A stretch of DNA of 64,000 nucleotides from Bilabrum cf. latius (Eukaryota; Bigyra: Bicosoecida; Bigyra; Bicosoecida), in NCBI GenBank assembly GCA_965178125.1, contig OZ237768.1:620001-684000 (forward strand). Direction: 5' to 3'. Made by a program: the position numbers and the translations under genes. Numbering within the stretch: the first letter of the stretch is position 1; each line of letters begins with the position of its first letter. The notes below the pieces were generated by a model. The model was not told the origin of the DNA. It saw only the letters and a list, made by a program, of their open reading frames with translations, and made no database searches. Below are positions 1 to 13,351 of the stretch, piece by piece.

Positions 1-3000
1 AGTGCCGATCCATGTTGCTTGCACCGGACCGGCTGCCAAGCCTATCTGAGGCCGCAGCTGTATGCTCATGGTACGCAGCTGGGATGTGCAGGTACTGGCG
101 AGATCTACAGCTGCCATGATAGTAGCAGTCAGCATTCTGACGGATGGTCGCATGACGCTTGAGGTGCCACCCGACAATCGTCCATCTTCCGGACGGACAC
201 CCATAGCTCCCCTGGGCAACCGAGTTGGCTATTGGCGAAACCATGCAAGCTTGAACGTTCCAGCGCTACCCTTGATCCTTACCGCTCTATACTTGGCGCA
301 TACTGCATCCACCACGGCCCCAATCCTGCGGTGCAGGCCAATCCCGGCGATGGGCCCGGCGAAGTCAGCGATCTTGTCGTAGCCGTGCAGGATGAGTGTG
401 AGCACGATCGAGTTGCCGAGGTCGACTGCAGCCGCTGACCGCGCCAGTGATTCCGTCGATCTTGCTACTTCAGATGGCAGTTCGTTTGGCAGCAAAAGTC
501 CAAGCTGACTGAGTGCGTCCCGACTTAACGAATCGCTACTGGCTGACCGTGTCGGTGTCGTTGCGTCCAGCTACCTCTAGTGGATGACTGCTGCAGGCAT
601 GATGGCTGCTGCTGCAGACTTGAGCTACTGCTTGCTGGCCTGAACAAGCTCGCTGTACGCAACCAGGGTGCTCCTGATGCGGAGCACTTGCTCCTGGAGC
701 GTCTGGGTGTCAACGATACGACGCGACAGTATCATTACCATGTACAGAGCTCCCGTGAAGATCGCCACGATACCCCCAAGCGACACGTCAGCGGGGTCAC
801 TATCTGATCCCAGCACTAGGGAGCACTTATCGAGTCTGGTGTTCTAAGAAAGGCCAACTGCCTCTCGGATCCACACGTACAATCCGACGGGAGTGCTGAG
901 TGCGACCAACACTCCGACAGTCAAGATCACGGGCCAGTTCCCATCGCATACGTGGAGCACGCCCACCAGCAGCTGGATTGCAACCAGTACCTGAGGCGCT
1001 TGATTCGACTGGCCCAGAATTCCTGCACACGACCCTCTAAAGGCCTAGAAGAGGAAGAGAAACTGGTACAGCACGTGCGAAATGTGAGCAGCTCCGTATG
1101 TATATAACGCACAGGCAGCACTGACCCTTTCCTACCGCATGGTCCACACAGCTCCAGCAACGCTCATGGAAAGGCCGCATGCGAGCAGCGGCAAAAATTT
1201 CAAAAGTATCAACAAACATGCTTGTGATTCATCCCAGGACGCTAGTCCAGATGCAACCTCGAGATTGAAAGCCTTCGCCCATTCAGTCATTCCGTTCTGC
1301 AGAAGTGCCACGCCCGAGAGCAGCAAGAGAAGACTCGAGCCAGCCGTGGTGCCTACAATTCCTCTGGCGTCGTCTTTGCGATCTAGGCTAGGTAGAACAT
1401 GCGCAGCGACTGACCCGCATCCCTCCGTCTCAGCTACACTAAGCTATTCCGCTTGCGGATAGCAGTGCCCTGCAAACGCCCCCATGTTCAGCGTGCCTGC
1501 ACCAATGTGGGCTTTACCAAGCACTCGTTGGAGCCACTTCGGCATGTCCTTTCCCGCCGTATCCCTAAATTTGCTTGGCGTAGGATAGACAGATTCATGA
1601 AGGTTGCTTACCACGGTGGCGGACGGCAGCAACGTGTCGTCAGGGCCCCCAGATAGATGCTGACCAGACGCGATCGCAGCAATTAGCACGTCGACTGCAC
1701 GCTCAATGGACAAGGCCAGCGGCTCTTTCGCTGTGAGAGTGATATCGTCATCGCATCGTAGAGGAAGAAACACGACCCTGCCAGCTGCTGCCTGAGCATC
1801 GTCACCTGTAGTGTGCGTACTAGAGTCGCTGACTTTGCCCGAGTCGGATGCGGTCCCACGCTCCAGCGGCCTGTCTCCGGTGGTCTGTAACAGATAAGGC
1901 ATATTGGGATCGTCGCTGGAGCTTTTTTTGGCGCGGCTGCTTTGAGGATAAGGGTGCCGGGCGGCACTGGATCTACCTGCATCCACAAGGCGGCCAGTTG
2001 CCTTCACAGCCACCGAAGTACGTTCGGCCTATGCGCTCTGCAGCGGTTCTCGCATCCATTTAATGAGTACAGAAAGCGACCTCAATACCTGCTGCAGGCC
2101 TGCCAAGGTCCGTCGAGATTCCGTGCTAGCTGTACTTGGCTTGCTCGAGCCACTAGATCCAATCCCCCGGCTGGAAGCGCGCGTTGGATTCCTAGAACCA
2201 GAACCAGCTGAGGAGGCGATGGAGCTGGCTCCCATTCCCGCAGCAAGTTCCCACGAAATACCGGCGTTAACACCAGCCTCTATCGCTTCCAATTGCCGCA
2301 ACAATCGGAGAACGGTGTCTTTGTCAGCTGCGAGCGAATGCTCAGCGTCTCCATGCGTAGGACTGCTGTCTCCCAAGATGTGCCTACGTGCGGGAGAGGC
2401 CATGCGATGACTGGAAGAAAGTCGCACCGCATGCGACACGCCCCCGCCGAACACGGCCCACTCCTGGGGCTGTTGCTGCAAGCCTAACAGCCCAGCCACC
2501 ATGGCAGTCTGCGACGAAGACGGGTACGACAAGCCGCCGTGAAGCGACACTCCCCGGTCTGAGGCTCGATTGGCTCCGGCTGCAAATCTACCGATGGCTG
2601 CAATGCACGCAAACAGATTGCACGTTCTAGTGAGTTTGGCGGTCGAAGGCGGCAGATTCATTGCCGGCGTGCGCATGCCAACCGCAGCTGTCCACACCGA
2701 TGTGCCCCCGCTTCCAGCTCCCAGCCTAGACGCGTCCAGCTTGTCAATCCGAACCTGCTTGCTCACAGCGGACCAGTTCGTGCTGGCCAAGTCGTACAGC
2801 GCTGATCTCTGGCTTTTGGTGAGCACTCCCACAGCCGCAGCACCGTCGGAGCGATCCGTTGAGCTGCTCAAAGCAGTCACATAGCTCTGGGATAGAGCCG
2901 GTAGGATGCCACGAGAGATAGCTAGAGCCGATTTGTACTCCCTGCGCAGGTGATGCGAGCCATGGGCGGGCGGTGCATCCATGGCCTCGCACAGCACAGT

Positions 3001-3158
3001 CAGCGCACGTCTGGAGGAGATCTTCCGCCGCCAACTCCGGCTCTAGGTCTGAATCCCAACTGCAGCCGAACTGGCCGGATCGGCTTCTTCCGGCTGTGTG
3101 CCAAGGATACCAGTTTGAACTTCCTCGCAAGCGCTGCCTGAGCCCTACTCAGCAACTT

Positions 3159-3192
<34 letters not shown>

Positions 3193-5787
3193 GGCAGAGG
3201 CAGCAGAGGCAGCAGCAGAGGCAGCGGCAGAGGCAGCGGCAGCCGCCACAGTATTAGCAGCAATAGCACGTTGTGAAGCTAGTACAACCTTGCTTAGAAC
3301 CGGGGGCGGCATGCTGACGTACAATTCGTCTCTTTCGCACATATGGTCTGCAGACACGGTGATTGCATGCATGTCGGTGAAAGTGCTCTGCACTGCATCG
3401 CTGGGCTTGCCTTCCCTGCTCGTCGAGCTGCTACCAGCGCGGGAGGTGCTGGAGCCAGTGCGCGTCGCTCCAGCTCCCCCGTGCGATAACGCGTGGCGGT
3501 TGGGAGACCGTCGGCTCGACTGGGCCTCTGAACGGCCCCGATCTGCAACACGTCTGGCGGACGAGGCGGGTACGCTTCCATGCGCGGACAGGGCCTGGCC
3601 TCCATCGGGCGCTGGCCCCGAAGCTGATGCTGACGCTGACTCTGATTCTGCCGCAGATGCAGACGACGCAGATCCATACCTCGGGCCCCCCATCTATCTC
3701 AACTTGGACGACTTGGAGCACGACACTGCCAGTATGACCGGCCTGGTCTCGAACGCGGTCACTCCAGCCTCCATGCACTCCCTGGCGAAAGGGGGCACCT
3801 GGTCCACCACCGAGTCGATGATCGTGCACTGCTGGACCATGGCATCTTGCTGTGCCCTCAGGAGCTCTTGTTCCCTGGATGACGCGATCCATCGGAGAAT
3901 TTCCTGCTCTGACGTCACAATTGCTCCGAACAGGAAGGGCACAGCGAGGGTAAACACCGCCACGTCCAGAACCGTCCCGATCCCGTTCAGCCCAAGAGGC
4001 GAGAAAAAATCGTACCTGTGCACGGGGGGCATGCTATCCAGGTGTGACGTGGCGAAGGGCCAGCCGTCTTGTGCGAGTGCCACACCAACGTGTGTGACGA
4101 GTGTCCACGCCAGGTAGGCCCAGTGGAGCCCCATCCACTGCCAGCAGATCCGGTCGAAATCGAACGGGACCAGGATCGGCCAGGAGATCCAAACGGGTAC
4201 GAGCAGAGTCACACCGCGCCCCGGGCTGACGACGAGATCGAGCACCGCTGCAAGGACTGTGAATAGCATCAGACTGAAGACTGGAAGCACCTGGCGCGCT
4301 GCCACGCGCATGGCAATCGATGACAGGTGCGCTAGCTCGATGATTCCATGCTTGGTAGCTCTAGAATTTAGTGCGGGGTCACTGCTCAGTGCATTCACGT
4401 TTCTCTCCCTGCTCGCACGAGCCTGGCAGGGGGATGAACGTAATTGTCGTTGCTTGGCGGTTGAAGCCCCGCTGCCTGCAGCAGCTTCGACCTGATGCCC
4501 AGCAGACAGAATCCCAGATCTATCGTTTGGAAGCGAACAATCATCGCTGTCTGAACTATCGCTGGAGCCGGAAAGGCTGAGGCTGTTCGAGTGCTGCGTT
4601 GAGGTGCGATCGCTTCGAGTCGTCGAGTTGCGACCATCGAGTGCGACCTGACCAGCGCTAGCTTGACGAGAGGTTGACGATTCGGAAGCGATGATCGCAT
4701 TCGCAGAGGCAAATCCTCCTGCAGTATTTGCACGTTGATGCGGTACGCTTCCGTATTCTTCCCCTTGTCCGCCACTGTCGGCAATAGCGACCCGATTTCG
4801 AGCCGAGGCAAACGCCGGTGCTCGTCCTTCGCAGCACGTGCAACAGTACCTTCTGATACACAAACGGCTACCGAATATGTTGTTGATGATACCAAATTGG
4901 TCATACCAGCCCTTCAGTGCATTCAGAACCAAAGCAGGGGAGTGCACGTAGCTAATGCTGGCTCGTCTACTTGTTACCGGGCGGTTCCCCACCATAAGGA
5001 CGTTTTCTGCTGTGTTCGTACTACTGGAAAGCGGTTTCGGCCGAGCAAATGAGTTGTTTGATTCTAGACGACCCTATGTAGCGACACTTCGCTTATTTGA
5101 AACGGACTTCTTTGAAGCGCAGCTCCCCACATGCTGCACACCGTGTCCCGATTGGCGGCACGAATCGCTTTGATTAAAGACAAACGACCATAATTGGAGC
5201 AATATTCTACTTATCACAAAGAAGAACCCCCATAAACACGCCATTCTCAACTGTAGCTGGGACATTGCTACCTTATCGCGCAGCGATTGCGGCGTTGTAG
5301 GCGTTCGTGCGACACGGCCCGCGTTCCCTGAACGGCCACAAGGGCGATCACTGCCGCCAAAATGCTTCTTTTTATACGTCTGGCTCTCACGCACATCTAT
5401 TGAATTCGAAGACACATTTTCCACCCGATGCAAGTCGCTCGAAATCCACAAAGCAGTTCGCTCCATCTCGATTGCAAGAATCAGAAGCAAAACAAAACAG
5501 CATATGCCAACGATCGGCAACATGATTGATGCATCCGACTGGTCCACTTCTAAATTTGGAGAAAAACCAGCTGTTGATGGTACAGGAGCTAACGCATACG
5601 AGCAGATTGCGGCACAAAACAGACACGTCAGGCATACATTGCTAAGGAAGAGGCCCGTATCGCCAGGATTGCAATTGATACACGGTAATAATGCTGATAT
5701 CATGATTATTGTGGCGTTCAGCTCGGTCGTCGTGTGGTGAATGGCGAATCGCAGGTTCTTGATCATCTCATCATCTTGCCGCCGCAT
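1..5787 (-). CDS. Giant multi-pass membrane protein, unknown function (3' end off window)
   Basis: A single minus-strand frame is open from ATG at 5787 to base 1 (at least 1929 codons) when TAG is read as Gln. The segments at 5787-5074, 4995-3694, 3693-3145, 2997-2029, 2013-1444, 1326-1132, 816-625 and 495-229 are all in the same frame, and only TAG separates them. A TGA lies just upstream of the start (5806-5808). I see clusters of hydrophobic helices: about four in the first 230 residues, four near 4330-3930, and six or more between 1350 and 230. Long Ser/Ala-rich linkers separate them, including a poly-Ala tract encoded by the CAG/CTG repeat at 3161-3245. No catalytic motif or known family was recognised, so receptor, channel or transporter are all possible. 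TAG density is high, as in the next two genes. Confidence 0.7.
3161..3245. repeat. Imperfect CAG/GAGGCAG microsatellite inside coding sequence
   Basis: About nine CAG units are followed by mixed GAGGCAG and GCGGCAG units. In the minus-strand frame of the giant membrane protein the tract encodes an Ala/Ser run and keeps the frame open. Confidence 0.85.
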
Positions 5788-6842
5788 CGCGTCAGCATCG
5801 TCACATCACCCTCTCCACAAGCATCTAGCATTCTGGTCGTCTGATTGTTACTACACAGAGTGGCGGTGGTTTCCCGCCTCCACCCTTCATCCCATGAGTT
5901 GTGTTGAGTTGGCCCCCTGGTCGGCCCGCCCCGGTTAAGCGCGGCATCATGCTAGCGCTGCTCTTGCCGGGGCTTATGCCGGGCAGGGGGTCGGAGGGTG
6001 CCCCCAGAACTAGAGCAATGGGGGCTTGGATGGTGGGTGGAACAGGATATCTTTGAGAGGTGTTCTGTCTTACTAATACTAACTTTGCTCCTCTGTCATT
6101 AGGTAAGAATGGCACGGGAGTGATCCGGTCCGGTGCGGACGGCTCGGATCAATGTTGCGTGCACTTGCAGCCGCTAGTGCCGTATAGGCCTAACTGGAAG
6201 TGATGTGCAGGCCTGGAGTTACTTGCGCGTAGTCTACCAGCCGCTAGGCGAGGCATACTCATACCATGCACCGCGAGTGCCATCAGTCCTGCCGCACGGT
6301 TGCCTTCGCAGGGCACGGGTGTCAGCGAGAGACCCACTTGCGCCTTGCTACTAGTCTAGTAGCGTCTAGATCAGATCTAACCCAGATCGGGCTTAGATCG
6401 CTATTAGCGGGCAGGGTCAGCTGTTCGCCCTTGAACGTTCGACTGTATCCGGTCTGAGGGTTTCGTCGCAAAACTTTGCCTCGGCGCCGGATGTGCACTG
6501 CACACTACTGAGACATCTGAGATACGTGCTGCACGCACTGTCCACTGTGTACACACTCGTCACATCCATTCCCGTGCTCATCAAGATGCATGTGGATGGA
6601 CCGAGGGTTATAATGCAGTGCACGAGCCAATAGTATGCTTCAAGTTGTCAATTTGCACGACCCCCGAGCTACCAGCCCCCTGCCTCCCTTTGCCCTCCCC
6701 CGATAGCTAACCTAGTGTGCCTGAGTGGATAATGTGGCGCGTAGCATGCGAAAATCGGTACACTTTGGATCAATGACGCTCACACATTTTGCCTCACCTC
6801 GAAGCACATCAATACCGTGAGAAGGCCAAGAGGTCATCCGCC
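5788..6842. other. Intergenic region, no gene seen
   Basis: About 1.05 kb lies between the start of the giant membrane-protein gene and the stop of the first TPR gene, both on the minus strand. It should hold the promoter of the former and the 3' end of the latter. It contains one exact copy of the TGTGACGAGTG motif, reversed, near 6553. No ORF here has credible coding character. Confidence 0.5.
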
Positions 6843-9800
6843 TCACATGTACTGCTCTGCCTCATCATGTCTGCCCTACCCCTACAGCACTTGAATAAGG
6901 TCCCGCCTTCGTGAGAAATACACTGGATGGTACGTCCCGTGCTTGATCGCAGTGTACTCAAGCAGCTCTCTCATGGCATCAATGGCCCTGTCATACTTGC
7001 CCACCTATTGGCAGAGGTTTACAACCTTCCCGAGGTTGTCCACGTACCACGGTAGGTGCGTGCAACCGTTCGCCTTCAGGACCCGGTAGCACCGCTCGTG
7101 CAGATCAGCAGCCAAGCCAGGGTTTCCTGTCTTCACGCAGCATTCACAGACCTGGTACAGCATCTGCACGCTTGCCTCAGCCTCAGCCTGGCCTTGGCAC
7201 TCTTGATGCTTGGCATCGTACAGCTGCACAGCAACCATTGCCTGGTCAGCCATACCATGGTCGAGCCGGTCGATCCCGTTCAAATAGTCTGCCTTGCGCT
7301 GGAGCAGGTCAATCAACAGGCCATGGTCCACCTGTACACGACCACTAGAGCCAGAGACAGAGTACCTCGCAGCACTCCCTTCGGCACTCGGGGATTCAGC
7401 ACCACACTTTCCATCGGAGGCTCCTGCCCCGTTGCCCGAATCTCGCCTCGCTGCACTCCATTCATCACGAAGCAGTCTCTGGGCTCCATCAATCGCGGCG
7501 GTAAGGCAGCCATCCAGCAGGCGCAGCGCCTCGTCGTGATTGCCCAGGGCTTTCAGGCTTTGTATCAAGGTGATCAACGTCCCCTTGTACTCGGTATGCA
7601 GTGGACCAAGCCATCTTCCTTCGATATCTAAACACTCTTGCAACAGACTACACGCCTCCGAGTGATTGCTCTGTCTCTGCCGACACTCACCTAGATGATA
7701 GCACGACCGAGCATAGCGCAGTGAACAAGACCTATTTCTGCCTTTACCTTGCATGGATTGCCTGCACTCGCGAAAGGTCTCCGCGGCCGCATCGAGTTTC
7801 AGCATTAGCAAGTAGCACCGCCCAATGTTGAGCTCGCCATCCACGTAGTCTGGGTGCTACTTGCCAATCCTAGCTTTCCGAATGATCTGGCACTTTTGGT
7901 AGCTAGCCATCGCCTCCTCATACTTGCCTTGCTCTCGCAAGCACGATCCGATGTTGTTCAGGCAGCTGGCATACAAGGGGTGTGACGTGCCGACCGAACG
8001 ACTATAGGTCTACATGGCTCGCTAGTAGTACTGCATTGCCGCGTTGAGGTCTCCGTGTGATTCAACTAGGAAGGCACCGGTGTTTGACAGTGCGACACCG
8101 TACTGTGGATGCATCTTCCCGAGCACCAGTTCTGCAATATGAAGCGACTACTGTTGTAGGCGTAGAGCCTGCCTTGCTTCGCCCATACTACGCATGCAAA
8201 TCGCCATGTTTCTCAACGATGTGGCATACTCGTCGTGCTGAGTGCCATATAGAGACTTCCTAAGCTCTAAGCATTCTGAGAACAACTCCTTTGCCTCAAT
8301 GTAGTGTTCGGCTTGCTGCAAGCTTGCAGCAAGATTACTGACTGCGCTAACGTACTCTGTGGTACCCTTGCCGTATGCTCTCTCATTTATCTGCAAGCTC
8401 TTACGATAGTGTTGAATGGCCTCATCGTAGAGTCCCTGCTCCATCAAGCAGGTTGCCATGTTGTTCAGCACCTTGCTGCACTCAGTATCCCACTCACCAA
8501 GATGTTGCGTCAGAATTGCTAGACTACTACGCATTAAATCCATGGCCGGATCATACCTGGCCAGACTAGACAATGCCCCTCCCAACCTATTCTAGGCGGC
8601 TGCGTGCTAAATAGACCCTTTGCCGTGCGCGGTCGTCGCCACCCGCAGAGCTTCTACAAACGTGTCTGCGGCCTCATCCATGTTTCCCAGGGTGAACAGG
8701 CATGTCGCAAGCTTCGTTAACGCGGCCACGTACGGATCAAACGCCTTTTCTCGATCCTGCACCGGTGTTTCTGGTGTAAACTCGATCATGGTTCCCGTGG
8801 AGCGAGACATACGCTCTTGGGCACAGAGTGTGGCGGTGGCGATGCGCAAGGTGCGAAGGCCTGAGGACCGTACCGCAAACGAATCGATAGACCTGATAAT
8901 GGATGCAGCGCCCTGCGACCCGATTCGCTGCATGTGCGCCAGCTCACGGAACAGAGGGGCAGTAGCCTCACGACTCGAGAGACGGTGGACGCCTCCAGAA
9001 GCGGCGATGTCAGTTCCAACGCAGACGGTTGGCCCGTCATCCAGTCCCGCTGATTGGTGCCCCTGGGAAGCTGCAAATGCAGCCATACCTTCCGCTAGCA
9101 CTGATTCGCACAGGTTGTGAACCCCTTTGGAAGCATAGCAGTAGGCAGCGAACAGAACACACGGCGGCGTAGGATTACTCTTCCCTGCTAGTCGGTGGCC
9201 GGCCAGCTGAATTGAATTGTAGGCCAGTGACGTACTTCGAATACCAAACACAAGCGCTTTCTATACTTGAGCTTTGACGCTGGTGGCCGGATCCAACGCG
9301 TCCACAAGCAGTCTTGAATGTCGAAGGCCGAGGCCTACCGAGTGCATTGCTCGCTTGATCGTGTCACGATGCCGCGCAAGATGTACGGCTGGGTCGAAGC
9401 CTTCGTCCATGCACATCTCAATGGCGATTTCATCTCTGTAAGCTTCTACACATCGGCCTCTGGCAGCTGCGTATAGCCGCTTTATCAAGGCAGATGCCTA
9501 TCGTCTTGCTTTACCACCGTCGCTTGCCATCATTATCATGTCAGGGTTCAGCCCCCCTGACTCTGCGTTCGTTGACAATCGCCGCAGATGATCGCTGGCC
9601 TCCGGAGGAAGCAGGCACGCGAGGGTCACCCCTCCGCAGTAGAGCCATTGGGGGCAGGACACAACGGCTACTGCGCCTGTCGTCGCTCCACCGCTTGCAT
9701 TACACCGTGCCACTACACAACCAGCATCTGGGCACACTTGAAGGTCGCTAGAATCGAACCGAATCCGTGCACTGCTGGCAGCGGAACTACCATGAAGTCC

Positions 9801-11993
9801 ACCTACACTTCTACAGCCGTGATCGTCGCACCACCCGTTCAGTGCTGCAGCAAGCGAATCCAAACGGTCAGACTCGGGCAGGAAATAACATCCATCAAAC
9901 ACAGGTAGCTGCCCAGTCTCAACACTGCCATTGATGACCATCCAAACTCGCGGAGCCGCATCCGTCGACTTCATCCAGTCTATCCACACGACGTCTGGGA
10001 TCAGCAGCCGGTGGGTGTCCAGCACCATCCGCTGCCCATTGTCCAGCTGATGGAGCTCCACGTCGAAGGGCAGATGAAACGTGAACTATGCATCCTCTGA
10101 ATCGACGACAGCATGAGTCTTTCGAGGCAACGCCAGCACGGCACGATAGTCTAGGACTGCTCCAGAGGCCCTGATCGAGTCTGCCACCGCCCTATCAAGG
10201 TCAAACTCCTTGTTGGAGAGCTCCTCATTCGAAGCAGAGGCAGCAGATGGACCAGACTACTCCACGAGGTGCCCAGGATCTAGGACCTTTTCCACCTTGC
10301 GTAATGCGGCTGGATCCATCCCCGCAACGCGCATCGAATCGACGATAGATGGAGGCTCCACAGGTGTCGGAGTATCACCCTCCACCTCACCAGAGGATCC
10401 ACGGCAGGCAATAGCAGCCGTATGAGCAGCCGAATCACGGTACAAGTGTTCTATGACATGAGCCCTTCCTATGTACTGGCCTACGAAGAAGTGCTTGGCC
10501 AGTGGCTTGACCACGTCCTCCAGCTGCTCCTCGTCCCAATGAGCCGACCTGCCACCATCCGAAGACCCGACTCGCAGTGTTGTGCTACTCCACGACGTTG
10601 GATCGGAGCGGCAATAGCCCCTGATACGAACCAGAGCAAATACCTGGACACGAATGATGATACTTTGACCACCAGTGAGCCGAATGGGCAAGTCAACGCA
10701 CTGCAGCAAGGGAGTTGATACGTGCACGCTGTCCATCGCATGCACCCACCGACTCGCCGCCGCCTCTCGCTTGGCCGCCTTGGCTGCCATTCGATAGCTT
10801 CCATAAATTTGATGCTTCTCGTTGTCGAAAGGGAACTTCAAGAAGAGCCCAAGCGGCTCATGTATGGCCTTAACTCCGCCCGCGATGCCACCAGCCTCGA
10901 TGAACCTATTCCCCGTGCACTCCTCGATGGCTCGCTTGTCAGCATCGGTGAATCCAACGGGATTCCCACTACTCGCAAACTGCATGGCCACAGCTGGGAA
11001 GCCACTAAGTGCGCTCATCACATCGGCTCCAAACTCAGCACCGGTTTCCTGCAGCTTATCCTTTCGGATTTGCTGCTGGAATGGATACAGGGCGATTTCC
11101 CGCTTGGCTTCCTCAAAGGCTGTCTGCCTGCTGGAGCCTTCACTGTATGCAGCGCCTTCTTCTTCACCGGGCCCATGTGTGGTCACTGGCGGATCGGTAT
11201 GACCCGGCGCCGTGCTTCCGCTCGACGAGTCTTCGCTCCGTGTGGCTCGCGAGGCCATAGGCCTCTGCGACGGTGGCGCGTGGAGATCGTCGGGATACAT
11301 GGAGGTCCCCGCCCCCGATGCTGCAGGTTGGCTTGCAGAGTGGCTGGGTGTTTTACTACCGGCAGGGATAGAGCCGGATGCACATGATGCGCTGCTGTCG
11401 CTGCTGTCGCTGGCTGCACATGTGGTTTTGAGAGAGAGAGGCTTCTCCGGGGCCTGGCCCGCACTTGCCGCTGCCAGCGTCGAGCCGCCACCAGCAGCAC
11501 CATAGGTGCTTTTCACAGAATCTGGTGGCTGTGAAACATGTTTACCAGCTTGGTTCGGTAGGAACAAATTGTCGCATTCTGCCCCATCGATGCCGGCGAA
11601 TCCTGACTGTCCAGCCAGAAGTCGAGCGCCTGATCTAGCCCCTGACCCCGCTGTAGCTGCTCTGCATGTGGCCATAGACTTCTACAAGCATGCCGTTCTA
11701 TCACTCTCGCCATGTGAAGCGGCTTCTACATCTCTTGGTGCATCGCATCCGACGGCTGTAGTGCTACCGAGACAGCTTGCTGGAGCAGCACGCTGGTCCG
11801 AGTCAGATACGCTGCCAGCAGAAGAATTGCACTCAGGCTGACGCTAATTTCCTCTTGCAATCGTATTACATGAGCCGGATTCCATCTGCGGCCTCAAATT
11901 ATCAGTACTGGAGTCTGCAAAACCTGAACTTTCTACTCGAGCAGTCTATTGCGTCTCGCCTGCTGAGATGCGGGCCAAATGCTGCCTCTCCAT
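6843..11993 (-). CDS. CLU-like / kinesin-light-chain-type TPR giant protein (paralogue 1)
   Basis: One intronless minus-strand frame runs from ATG 11993 to TGA 6843-6845, about 1716 aa with TAG = Gln. Alternative in-frame ATGs are at 11885 and 11675, and a TAA closes the frame upstream at 12018-12020. Order: disordered Ser/Ala-rich N-terminus; a module containing GLFLKFPFD and IYGSYRMAAKAAKREAA (about residues 370-410) that resembles the Clu-type motif of a beta strand plus KAA-E helix; a second module with VELHQLDNGQRMVLDTHRLL (about 645-665), like the EGH-DGRFYLLD region of CLU proteins; then ten or more TPRs of kinesin-light-chain style in the last 600 residues. TAGs sit at TPR positions where Gln is usual, for example in GK-Q-HPDYV and LQQ-Q-SLHIAE. 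Its paralogue lies head-to-head at 14262-18824. A scaffold or mRNA-binding role is inferred from family resemblance only. Confidence 0.78.
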
Positions 11994-12298
11994 GATAAAA
12001 CCAATATAATACTGCTATTAATTTTGAAGTTGAGTAGCTCAAGAACAAAATGGGAATGCAGCACGCTTTGTTGACCTTGCTTAGCCAGTGCAACCGTCTA
12101 AATCGATCTCATCGAACCAATCAAGTACACGCGTAATGAAGCAGACATATAAACTTACCTTCTTGCAGTTTATTTCCGGTAGAGTATTTCTCTATGACTG
12201 TAAGTAGATCTAGCGTTCCAGATATCCGATTCCACGAAACAGAAAATAGAAATAAATACAGAAATACAGAAATACATTGTTGGGTAAAGATTCCGTAA

Positions 12299-13351
12299 GC
12301 ACCCAGACATACCCCGCCAAAGGGGCTGTCAACAAGAGGGTTGTAAACTAGGGTGTCAACAACTATTTAGTCAAATCATGAGCTGTTGTCGACACCCCCC
12401 CCCCTTAAGGCGTGATGGCTTTGGGCACCGGAAATGGCGAATACATATTTGGATTATTCATTAAATGTACATATTAATGTCTTAGTCTAGCTATCAGCTA
12501 CCTTCTTGCATGTAGAGATAAAATTGTAGCGTTATGAGGTGCATGACCAATCTGCATTGCAGAAAGTTGCTCGTCAATTGCGATACGGCTGAGCTCGTCC
12601 TTGTCATCGATCAGCCCCTGCTCCGCTCGCAGCTTCTAGAGCATCAGCATCACCAATCTGGTTCTCATTTGCTCTGGGTACACACCTGGTTCCACCGGTA
12701 AGTCAGCACAACCGGGAAAAAGGAGTTGGAGTTGCTCCATACTGTCCTTGTCAAACACACAGATTTTCGATAGCATCTTCTCCAGAACTGCGATGGACAC
12801 TTCGCGGTCACGTCGGGTAAATTGCCTCATCTAAGCGTTGTTCGGGTGATAGCCCCGTCCTCCTGTCGTCACCGCAAGCCTTCAACACCGGGAAGAGCCG
12901 CTCCACCTCGGCACTTGAGAGCGGCTGCATTAGGACGAACCGAGCCATCTTGATTGTCGTTTGTATATTGCTCGCATTCCGCTTTGATATTCTTCACCCT
13001 ACCTTGCCTGCTACTCGAATTGGCCCTGCTGAAGCAACACTTCTCTGTCGAGATGACGCCGCGATCACTGCCGACACGAGCCGCTCGGCCTCCAGCCACA
13101 TCCCAAATGGGTCATCCTTGAACTTGCCGGCCTACAAATATCCCCAGAAGCGACTAGTATACCGATTTAGATTTCGTCTTTTGGTTTTTCTACTGATTCG
13201 GCGCTGCAGCTGTCAGCCGATGGACCCCCCTTTGGGGAAGGGGGTTATAAACTCCTCGAGCTAGCACCCCCTTTTGTTGACACCCTGTTGACACCCCCCC
13301 CCCCGGCCAAAACCTGTGTGCAACCCCTTGGCGGGGTCTGTACCCAGATGC
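12299..13351 (-). mobile_element. Decayed hAT-like DNA transposon with imperfect inverted ends
   Basis: The left end at 12299-12328 and the inverted right end at 13321-13351 share a core of the form ACCCCGCCAAAGGGG. Subterminal copies of TGTTGACACCC or its complement cluster just inside both ends (near 12318, 12349, 12392, 13276 and 13287), a common arrangement in hAT elements. On the minus strand at about 12930-12812 the translation SSAEVERLFPVLKACG followed by LSPEQRLDEAIYP resembles the hAT C-terminal dimerisation domain. Downstream residues continue in another frame (12830-12636, KMLSKICVFDKDS). The frame is broken by TGA and shifts, so the transposase is dead. No clear 8-bp target duplication was found. 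The TPR paralogues flank it head-to-head. Confidence 0.55.

Noticed and set aside
7005-9488. TPR fragments interpreted as a set of pseudogenes full of stop codons
   Set aside because: All interruptions are TAG, none TAA or TGA, over more than 1700 codons, and the frame never shifts. Random decay would give all three stops and indels.
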